This document shows, piece after piece, positions 54,816 to 64,000 of a stretch of 64,000 nucleotides of DNA. Under the pieces are notes generated by a model that was given only the letters and a program-made list of their open reading frames with translations, did no database searches and was not told the origin of the DNA. The position numbers and the translations under genes were made by a program. The DNA is from Isoetes taiwanensis (Eukaryota; Streptophyta; Lycopodiopsida; Isoetales; Isoetaceae). The stretch covers positions 163,104 to 227,103 of the forward strand of contig JAJEKV010000311.1 in NCBI GenBank assembly GCA_021234155.1, read 5' to 3'. Positions within the stretch are counted from its first letter, which is position 1; every line of letters begins with the position of its first letter.

Positions 54816-57602
54816 CACCCTCCCCCTCTTACTTGTTTAATGTATTTGTCGTCTGGGACGCGTGACCAGCCCCTCTATTTGAAGAGGTTTTGTTTTTGTT
54901 GTCGCGTGGCACGCGTGATCAGCCTCTCCACTTTGGGAGGGGTGTTTAGTCACATTTGTTCTAGTGTTGGTGATGTGCAGGTACAGGTTGGCAAGCGGCA
55001 GCAGCTTCGACTTCTCCATTCGTGGGTTTTTTGGGAGCAAATTCTCAGCCTTACGTCTGTCTAAGCCCCTTGCCGAAGGCTTATCACCAGGGTTTTTCCT
55101 CGAAAACCCGAAAGGGCAGGGTTTTTTAATCCCGATGATAAGCTTTCGGCACAGACCAAACATCATTTAGCATTGTATTTCATGGGGTCTAACTTGTATA
55201 ATTGGACATTCCCTTTATTTTTCTTCGTGGGTAGTTCGCATATGTGCGGCTATCCACTATCCACCATTGTAGAAAATCTGCTGAGATGAATAAGAAGCCT
55301 ATCTACGGGAGGTTTTTGTCATTTTTCATGCGAGCCCCATTCTAGAATTTATATTTGTAATGTTTTCTTCGCATGGAAGGGATCCAGGAAAGTCTTGTCT
55401 TCATTGCAAATGTTGTGGTCTTTGAGATAAGGTACACTTGGTTATGTCTTGTGTATCTGTTGTAGGAAAAGTCCCTTAGGTGGTGTTGTGTATGTAGGAA
55501 GAAGAGAACAATATTGTAAAAGATGTGAAGAACAAGGCAATTGCAGGAGTATCCAGATATAAACCATACATTCTTAAATGAGCCATCGATCCCTCTGACA
55601 CACCATTAAAAAATATGAAGTTTGCACCAATTCATGCACCACATGCATTGTACATAAATATGCAACGTGAATAGGTTTCCATTTTTTGTACATATTACTA
55701 TTACACTTGATGCCATGTTTCTTGCAACCATTCAAGATTCAGTTCAACCTACTGAATTGCAAGGAAGATGGCATGTTTTCATGTTTGTTATGCAAACAAA
55801 AGTTTGTATTTCTCTGTATACTCTTTCTAGGAATGTCCTTTTATTAACTCTATTTATTATGATATTAAATTGCGTCTCAGATCTTTGAAATGACTTGTTT
55901 CTTCATTTCTGAACAATTTGGGCCATGGAGTTTGTTAGTGTTAATTGCACCTTAGAAGGATGTACTGAATATAGGTGGTCTTCAAATTCGTGTAAGGTAA
56001 TGCCTATTTGTGTCATCTTCCTTTAAGAGAATCCAGATAGTTTGAATCTATGGAAACATGATTGGTATAGTTTTTCCTATCCAATTTATAATAAAAGTCA
56101 AGGGAGCTTTAGCAAGTGCTTCTACAGTGATTTCCCATCTCTGAGCAAATAAACTACTTGTTAAAGCTTGAAATTGAAGGCTCCAAAACATCAAGTATTT
56201 AAGATGGAGTACAGAGTTTTAAAGCCATGCCTTCGTTGTACTCACCTTATTTCTTACTCTTACTCTAGAAAAAATAAAAATAAAAAAATCTTTGTGTTTT
56301 TTACATGCGTAAGGTGCTCTTAAACATGCTTGCATTTGGACCTATTCATTGTACCAAATAAGTTAACTTCTGCAGAAAGTGAACCTTAGGAAAATGGTCT
56401 TGACTTTAGTGCCAATACATGCATATCTAACTATAGTCCTTCAGCCATCCATGCCCACTCTGTCATTAACAACAGAATCTCTACTACATATATGCATTTT
56501 TTAAATTGCATTTAGCTGCATATAGTATCCAAGGCGACAAGGATGTGCTTCTGGTATGTTAACTGGTTTGTAAAATTTTGCTCTACAACCCCATGGACAT
56601 GAAGTGCTTAGATATTATACCTCAAATTTCTGTTATAAGCAATTATTCTATGAAAATGGAGCATGTATGGTTGGCTACAGCTGCAGTATGATTGCAGTCA
56701 AGGATGAAAATTTCAACACCAGTACTACAGATTCAGATTCAGATTCAGTGAGACTTATTGCGTGCCAGAATATAGATGTTGGCTTCGTGATGCATGAAGA
56801 CATGATCAATGCATAGTAGAATATAGATGTTGGCTTCATGATGCATGGAGACATGGTCAGTGCATAATAGACTCTGAACGATCTATTTTTCTAACTTATG
56901 TTTAACTTAATGCTTAAAAGGACATGTGTGCTTGTCAATAGCAATCTAAAACAGTGTCATCATTATATAAGCTAGTCCACAACATATTGGATTAAGTGTT
57001 GACTCGATGGTTTTGCATTCACATAAAATACCTAGCAAATAATTAATCAAGAACGACAGAAATACTACTATATGCTAGATAAACCATGAACCACGAAAAT
57101 AACCACCTCAAAGAAAAAATACGCCAAGAATTTATTTTGCCATTCCGTTGGACTTGGGATGATAACGCAATTGTAATTGGAATCTTTTTCGTTTTGCTGG
57201 GTTATGGGAGACGTGGTTTTTTTGGTTTGAAAAAATAATAAAAATTCAAAAAACATTGGCAACTTTATAAATAACATATAAACCATTAAATATACCAAAA
57301 TATCAAATACTTGATATTAATCGGTAAAAGAAAAAAAATCCCATAACACACCAAAACTAAAAAGGTTATTTTTTTCTTTTTTTTGGCATTTATGCAGCAT
57401 CAGACACAGAGCCCAACTTGGAATTTCCAAACTATGACCATGGCCCAACTCGGAATCTCTAAATTATAGCTAATGTATCATCTCCAAACTTGCTTCGTCA
57501 TGAGCTTGAACTTCGGGTTGCCTTGGACAAAGGTCACCAAGATATATTAACCAGATTCCGCTATTTTGAAACTATTCCAGTGTTCCTTTTTTTTTTTTTT
57601 TT
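54816..57602. other. No supportable gene
   Basis: An imperfect inverted repeat around 55071-55155 pairs GCCGAAGGCTTATCA with TGATAAGCTTTCGGC. A 51-bp tandem duplication (AGAATATAGATGTTGGCTTC) occurs at 56768-56870. The frames are short and unrecognised. Confidence 0.4.
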
Positions 57603-59502
57603 TTATTATGTAATTGCAAGTTCATGGTTCAGTTGGACATGTGAAGCTTTTAACACAAGCAAAATGATGGCTTGGGAAGTCCTAGCATATACGTGGAAAA
57701 AATAATAGTTTTTCTTCTAATACATCTATAGTTTAATGCAAAGAGTCAGCCTTGTTCTTAAAAAGAATAGTAGGCGGATATGGCGGATTAATATTGCAAA
57801 GAGATTTTTTTGGATCTCCATATTTTTTGAGCCCAGTGCCTAAGACTCCATTCATTAACTAATTAATGGATAACCCTAATAGGGTTTTGGCTCAAATGCC
57901 CGAAATGAACAGGTCTGCATCGAGTGAGCATGGCGCATGGATCTGTTAAGTGATGCAAAGTGGCGATCAAATAGGAATCTCCAGGCTTTGGGTAGCCGGA
58001 TCTGCTAATATGTGTGATCCTGACTTTACTGTTTTCCTTTCAAATCCTGAGTTGGTTGCTTCGGCAGAGGTTTTTTATCCATCCCAAAACACTGATTTGG
58101 TAGCAGAGCTATATAAAGGTGAAGCTGCATTATTCCAGCGATGTGTCCTGCTAGTTTACAAGGATAGATCCAAAGCTTACTCTTATTCATTTGAAGGTTC
58201 GATGCAGTAGCCGAAATCTGTTGCATGCAGATCCGAAGTTTTGGGGCTGCTAGATCCGACTATTGTTGGATTAAATGAGCTAATGCTCCATCCAAATCAA
58301 CCAAGCATGGTTTCTGCTCTGAGTTTGGCGAAACAGGGTGCTACATTCCAGGTTTTTGTTTCTTGCTTTTCATACGATCTCTAAATGGGGGTTAATAGTA
58401 TGATTATTTGTTTCTTGCTTTTCATACGATCTCTAAATATGGGTTAACAGACCTCAGCACTTGCTGGCATATGTGCTATCCATGAAAGGATGCTGGCATA
58501 TTACTATGCAGAGTTTTGTGTCCCAATAAAATACCGGTCATGGCCTAGTAGAGGGATCAACTGTCATGGTAATTAGAATGTTTACATTCTTGAATTTATA
58601 CAATACAAGAAGGACCTGATGACCTATGCAAATCCGCTGGCCATGTGATAGAAAGTGATGTAAGATAAGCTCATTTAAGTGCTGACAGATGTCTATGCAG
58701 TTGCATTTTTTCTCCATGTATTCTTTTAGCTATTTTCAACTGGCAGGGCAAGAGGCACAATGGGTAATCAGCGAAGAGCTGAAAATCCCAATGTACCTTT
58801 TGGCCCTTGCCCTGATACCATTAACATGCTAACAGGGTATTGATTGGCTGCAGGTACGGGATTTTCTTCCCATTGTTCCCTTTGCTTTTCTAGGTTGGAT
58901 TTGGCTACAAGAAGGATGGAGAAATGGATCACTAATTTTGCGGGACTCGTCTCTAGGAAATCTAAATGGCAAAAGCATCACCTAAACAGGGTTAAAACTA
59001 CTTTCATGTAAATTTTGCTTTCTAGTCTATTTTTAAGATTGAGAATGCTTAAAAATTCTACATAGCTACTGGTCTATTGGATCTTTTACATAAATGAGCA
59101 GAATTTGAGATAGGTCTAAGGCTTGGTCCTATGGTACAAAAGAAGCATATGACTTCAGATTTTAATTCAAGTCTAGCATAGATATTGGCCATGAATAATA
59201 TTTGTGAACACAGGTTCTTGGCTTTGACCATATGACCTTTGACCATATGATTATAAACAAAATGTACAAAACGTAGACATGTTATACATGATTATAGATG
59301 GATTATTTAGTGAAAAGTTGTCTCACTGCTAGTTGTTTAAATGATCAAATGCTAAGTGGACATATGTTATAGCAGAGTTAAATGGGTAAAAGGATACTAT
59401 TCTGGATAGGCTCAGTCCAGTAATAGGTTGATAATACTACCAAAGGATTGACTGAGGTGGATGTCTGGTCTAGGGTTAACTAGTTCAGACCGGCTTTTTT
59501 TT
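57603..59502. repeat. 1.9-kb duplicated block, copy A
   Basis: It runs from TTATTATGTAATTGCAAG to TTCAGACCGGC plus a T-run and recurs at 60429-62336 with a constant offset of 2826 bp. A plus-strand frame in it (57950-58210, SRLWVAGSANMCDPDFTVFL, LLVYKDRSKAYSYSFEG) is open in this copy and frameshifted in the other. I do not recognise the protein. Confidence 0.85.
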
Positions 59503-60428
59503 AGACACTTCATCACATTGGAGATATCCGATGTTATCCTTTACCTATTTCTATTTGTCTGAGTGTTTATGTAAAATCCTAAGCTTCAACTCAGGAAAAA
59601 TATAGATATCTGGCATTCTGCTTTACATGTTATTGGATGATAAAAATCATAAATAAATGATAATATTATACTAAAGATTTTGTGTTTGTCAGGATACATA
59701 TGATAAGGAGGAGGAATATGAAATAGTACCTCCAAAATGGATAGCAGACATCTGATGCAGAAATATGCAATTGCAGATAAAAATAACGTGGGCCATTGGG
59801 CCTTCTTTACAATATGCCAGTTGGCAGCCATTTGGCTATACAATTACGTCAATATGACAGCACAGGTTTTTTGGCAATTTGCCATTTTTAATCTAGAAGT
59901 CTGGAATATCCAAATGGATACCATCAATGCTTATCAATAATCAAGGTATGTTTTAATTCTATGATTTTCTTAAGATTTTATGTTTGTCAGGTTACACATG
60001 ATAAGGAGGAATATGAAATACTACCTCCAAAATGGATAGCAGACGTAAATAATGTTGGCCATTAGGCCCACCATACATATTGCCAGTTGGCTGCCAATTG
60101 GCTATACAATTATGTCAAAATGACAGCACAATGCGGTTTGGCAATTTGCCATATTTTATCTAGAAGTCTGGAATATCCAAGTGGATACCATCAACGTTTA
60201 TCAAATGCAGAATCTCCTAACATGTTTAGCTGAGACATTAATAGGAACTTTGTACAAAAGCGGCTACAGTTCCTAAATTCGAAATAAGCAAGGTATGCTT
60301 TAAATTTACATTATGGGATGTGGTCTAACCCCTGCTGTGGCAGTGGGGGTTTGCCATCCCCATGGTCACAGATTATAAATTTAAGGTGGTTAACCCGCAT
60401 TCCGCGGTAGGTGGTAGGGTTTTTTTTA
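59503..60428 (+). other. Spacer between the 1.9-kb copies, with its own duplication
   Basis: Two related segments (about 59690-59945 and 59985-60210) each begin with a plausible splice acceptor (TTTGTCAG) followed by coding-like EEYEIVPPKWIAD or EEYEILPPKWIAD. This suggests a duplicated exon of an unidentified gene; both have stops. Confidence 0.45.
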
Positions 60429-62336
60429 TTATTATGTAATTGCAAGTTCATGGTTCAGTTGGATATGTGAAGCTTTTAACACAAGCAAAATGATGGCTTG
60501 GGAAGTCCTAGCATATACGTGGAAAAAATAATAGTTTTTCTTCTAATACATCTATAGTTTAATGCAAAGAGTCAGCCTTGTTCTTAAAAAGAATAGTAGG
60601 CGGATATGGCGGATTAATATTGCAAAGAGATTTTTTTGGATCTCCATATTTTTTGAGCCCAGTGCCTAAGACTCCATTCATTAACTAATTAATGGATAAC
60701 CCTAATAGGGTTTTGGCTCAAATGCCCGAAATGAACAGGTCTGCATCGAGTGAGCATGGCGCATGGATCTGTTAAGTGATGCAAAGTGGCGATCAAATAG
60801 GAATCTCCAGGCTTTGGGTAGCCGGATCTGCTAATATGTGTGATCGACTTTTTTCTTGATTTCCTTTCAAATCCTCGAGTTGGTTGCCGGGCAGAGGTTT
60901 TTATCCATCCCAAAACACGATTTGGTAGCGAGCTATATAAAGGTGAAGGCGCATTATTCAGCCGATGTGTCGCTAGTTTACAAGGATAGATCCGAAGCTT
61001 ACTCTTATTCATCTGAAGATCCGATGCAGTGGCCGAAATCTGTTGCATGCAGATCCGAAGTTTTGGGGCTGCTAGATCCGACTATTGTTGGATTAAATGA
61101 GCTAATCTCCATCCAAATCAACCAAGCATGGTTTCTGCTCAGAGTTTGGCGAAACAGGGTGCTACATTCCATGTTTTTGTTTCTTGCTTTTCATACGATC
61201 TCTAAATGGGGGTTAATAGTATGATTATTTATTTCTTGCTTTTCATACGATCTCTAAATAGGGGTTAACAGACCTCAGCACTTGCTGGCATATGTGCTAT
61301 CCATGAAAGGATGCTGGCATATTACTATGCAGAGTTTTGTGTCCCAATAAAATACCGGTCATGGCCTAGTAGAGGGATCAACTGTCATGGTAATTAGAAT
61401 GTTTACATTCTTGAATTTATACAATACAAGAAGGATCTGATGACCTATGCAAATCCGCTGGCCATGTGATAGAAAGTGATGTAAGATAAGCTCATTTAAG
61501 TCTTTGATGATGTCTATGCAGTTGCATTTTTCTCCATGTATTCTTTTAGCTATTTTCAATCTGGTAGGGGCAAGAGGCACAATGGGTAATCAGCGAAGAG
61601 CTGAAAATCCCAATGTACCTTTTGCCCTTGCCCCTGATACCATTAACATGCTAAGGGGTATTGATTGGCTGCAGTAGTGTCGGGATTTTCTTCCCATTGT
61701 TCCCTTTGCTTTTCTAGGTTGGATTTGGCTACAAGAAGGATGGAGAAATGGATCACTAATTTTTTTAGGGACTCGTCTCTAGGAAATCTAAATGGCAAAA
61801 GCATCACCTAAACAGGGTTAAAACTACTTTCATGTAAATTTTGCTTTCTAGTCTATTTTTAAGATTGAGAATGCTTAAAAATTCTACATAGCTACTGGTC
61901 TATTGGATCTTTTACATAAATAAGCAGAATTTGAGATAGGTCTAAGGCTTGGTCCTATGGTACAAAAGAAGCATATGACTTCAGATTTTAATTCAAGTCT
62001 AGCATAGATATTGGCCATGAATAATATTTGTGAACACAGGTTCTTGGCTTTGACCATATGACCTTTGACCATATGATTATAAACAAAATGTACAAAACGT
62101 AGACATGTTATACATGATTATAGATGGATTATTTAGTGAAAAGTTGTCTCACTGCTAGTTGTTTAAATGATCAAATGCTAAGTGGACATATGTTATAGCA
62201 GAGTTAAATGGGTAAAAGGATACTATTCTGGATAGGCTCAGTCCAGTAATAGGTTGATAATACTACCAAAGGATTGACTGAGGTGGATGTCTGGTCTAGG
62301 GTTAACTAGTTCAGACCGGCTTTTTTTTTTTTTTTT
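60429..62336. repeat. 1.9-kb duplicated block, copy B
   Basis: It matches 57603-59502 over its whole length. Most of it is near-identical; patches at 60841-60990 and 61500-61760 contain clusters of single-base indels and substitutions. Confidence 0.85.
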
Positions 62337-62600
62337 AACTCTGGTTTTTAACTTATGTTTTGAGTTAGAAATTGCGACCTATAATTTCTTTGGATTTGAA
62401 TTGGTGGATGTATTGCACCATTTATTATATCTAGTAGAAATCATGGACAATAAAATCATGGCAAAAAAGAGAGTGTAGACAAGAAATAAGAAAGAGGCTA
62501 ATAGTTTTCCATTAAAAAAACATGTTCTATATTAATACAAGGTATGTACATGTACAATATATACCACAAATATGAGTGCATAATCATTGGCAACAATTGT

Positions 62601-63227
62601 TTACAACCAAATCGACGTCTGGAGCGTATGCTCTTCCTTGCAAATCTGGTCTGCTTCTTTGGAAAGCAGACACTGTGTGGGGGCTGATATGTGGGAATCA
62701 AACATTTCGAGTATTTCAGCTGATACCCAATGCTCTTCATCTTTATCGCTTGGGTGCCATGATGGAGGATTTATGATGTTCTCTACATCCAAGCAACACT
62801 TGATGGGGTCATCATCCACCAGACATATATGGTCTTCTTGAAATCCTTCTATCATCTCCAAGGCTTCATGTATGTTTTTGATGAAGATATCTTTTGTGCC
62901 ACATTGTGGATAACAAACAATTCTACAATTCCCTTGATCTAGAATGATGTGAAAGTCAAAGTCCTTCAGCTCAAAAACAACTGACGTAATATCGAGTATA
63001 TTAGATGTGATCATGGAGGACCATACATCAATGCATGCTCTGTTCTTCAGATGGGTTAACAATTTCTGTACACCAGGTCTCGGATAAATCCATTTGGTAT
63101 TTGTCTCTAGAAACCTTGCTGGAAAAGGAGGTGCAGCATGGTACTCTGCCTTAGAGAAGGTCTTTAGAAGAACTCCATTCACGTCAAAGAGTTTTTTATT
63201 GTTCAATGTGGTTTCCTCTCTGCACAT
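62601..63227 (-). CDS. FCP1/NIF-type HAD phosphatase-like protein
   Basis: About 208 residues from the ATG at 63225-63227 (MCREETTLNNKKLFDVNGVL); a splice acceptor (GTGCAG) just inside could instead mark an internal exon. The order of motifs matches the FCP1 homology domain, whose members remove phosphate from the RNA polymerase II tail: motif I region KKLFDVNGVLLKTF, YPRPGVQKLLTHLKN followed by an IDVWSSM block, and motif III ICLVDDDPIKC with a later NPPSWHPSDKDEE. Motif I is DVNG, where active enzymes have DLDETL-like DxDxT, so the second acidic residue is missing and catalysis is doubtful. Plants carry many DLNG-type relatives of unknown activity. It could be a gene, one exon, or a fragment. 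Confidence 0.65.
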   Translation of the reverse strand: MCREETTLNNKKLFDVNGVLLKTFSKAEYHAAPPFPARFLETNTKWIYPRPGVQKLLTHLKNRACIDVWSSMITSNILDITSVVFELKDFDFHIILDQGNCRIVCYPQCGTKDIFIKNIHEALEMIEGFQEDHICLVDDDPIKCCLDVENIINPPSWHPSDKDEEHWVSAEILEMFDSHISAPTQCLLSKEADQICKEEHTLQTSIWL

Positions 63228-64000
63228 TACATAGTGAAGGTTAGTACTTGCAAACAAAGTCGTGCAACGCGAGATATATTTCGAAATATTAAAATGAATA
63301 GCCTTGCAATGTGCGCGAGCCAGCCATCCGAACTAAATTTACATAACTTGCGTGAGATAACTTGCTTTTTTGTCTCCGTTGAAGTTGCCTTTCCATTTTT
63401 CTGGACGTCCTATCTTCTTCTTCAGCTCTGATAGGCGAAGGACCAGTGTTAGTTTGTGCAGGAACAGGAGAAGCAATCTGTTGAGTAAGTTCCTGTTTAT
63501 TTACATCAAGAGTGGTCTCTTCTTCCTCCTGTAGTTCCCTGACCAACTTTCCCTAAGTTTCTGCATCCATTACTTTTGGAGGCCTTGATGATGGAGTCTT
63601 AGAGCCAGTTTCACTTTTTTCATCACAGACTCTTCATCAGAGGCAATCTCTTCAAAATGCCATCTGCCTCTGACTCACTAGATTCTTTCCCTTTGTCCTT
63701 CTTGCCCTTTTCTCTATCCTTCTTTTCTTTCTTACCAAGATAGATCAGTTCATGCTTCTCCACATCAGGATAGAACAACTCTAGGAACTCTGTTTGCTGC
63801 TCAGTGGCCATCCAACTTTGGATCTTTCTCTCATTTTTAAAGCTTCACGGCCCATCCTCCCGTTGACAAAATACTCATGGATTAAGCCTCCCTTGGGTAT
63901 AAAAGTATCCATCAAATTCGAGCATGTTGGCCGCAAGTTCATCGGTCCAGCGGTAGCTGTTCAATCTTTCCTTTTCTTTGAAATGGAGTACAGGTCCAGG
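63228..64000 (-). other. Possible upstream coding region of unknown protein, broken
   Basis: Minus-strand frames at 63289-63546 (Glu/Arg-rich) and 63623-63811 (FLELFYPDVEKHELIYLG then a Lys/Glu-rich run) and a piece at the window edge (ERLNSYRWTDELAANMLEFD) look protein-like and may be one decayed or intron-containing gene. I do not recognise it. It runs off the window. Confidence 0.35.

Noticed and set aside
58880-59010. FHA-domain or kinase-associated phosphatase exon
   Set aside because: A short frame (LILRDSSLGNLNGKSIT) is reminiscent of an FHA core, but it is too short and the surrounding frames are broken.
57603-62336. The 1.9-kb copies as LTRs of one element
   Set aside because: The copies do not begin TG or end CA, there is no PBS, PPT or TSD, and the 0.9-kb spacer has no retrotransposon domain.

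Overview
This window looks like a gene-poor, retrotransposon-rich stretch of nuclear DNA from a land plant. The reasons are a fragment of a COI1-type jasmonate-receptor gene, plant-style Ty1/Copia and Ty3/Gypsy elements, L1-like and RTE-like LINEs, a TRIM, and several small inverted-repeat DNA elements, all in AT-rich sequence with nested insertions. A fern or another non-angiosperm is my best guess from the style of the repeats and the divergence of the COI1 fragment, but nothing here settles it. I see no tRNA, rRNA or CRISPR.

Layout. 1-6.1 kb holds no convincing gene, only an RTE-type LINE 3' end and a 5'-shortened SINE. At 6.1-12.75 kb a poly(A)-tailed insertion of about 1.3 kb with a 15-bp target duplication has itself been split by a full-length Copia element (6311-11647, minus strand; LTRs, PBS, PPT and TSD all visible). 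From 12.8 to 19.6 kb lies a decayed L1-like LINE. It is interrupted once by 2.5 kb of foreign DNA carrying the last exon of a COI1-like gene and a foldback element, and once by a 322-bp inverted-repeat transposon with a 4-bp TSD. An RTE-like LINE occupies about 20.1-23.66 kb.

The clearest host genes are two closely related, intronless M32 metallocarboxypeptidases on the minus strand at 23.8-25.5 kb and 48.2-49.7 kb. Copy 1 has a putative organelle-targeting extension; copy 2 has none. The 23 kb between them is mostly mobile DNA: small foldback and hAT-type elements and a near-perfect hairpin (26.7-27.5 kb), a local duplication, an RTE-like LINE with a minisatellite grown inside its reverse transcriptase (28.25-30.14 kb), a GC-rich unidentified segment with 190-bp repeats (30.14-31.8 kb), a TRIM (32.46-33.17 kb), a 9.66-kb Gypsy element with 5-bp TSDs (34.8-44.45 kb) that contains a 935-bp transposon of the same 4-bp-TSD family, and another RTE-like LINE fragment (44.9-46.0 kb).

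The right end (49.8-64 kb) is mostly unassigned. It has an L1 3' fragment (52.7-53.3 kb), a 180-bp repeat pair (54.26-54.82 kb), a 1.9-kb block present twice in direct orientation (57.6-59.5 and 60.43-62.34 kb), and a minus-strand reading frame resembling an FCP1/NIF-type HAD phosphatase domain (62.6-63.23 kb). Apart from the two paralogous peptidases there is no sign of genes working as a pathway. The main story is layered transposition around a few host sequences.
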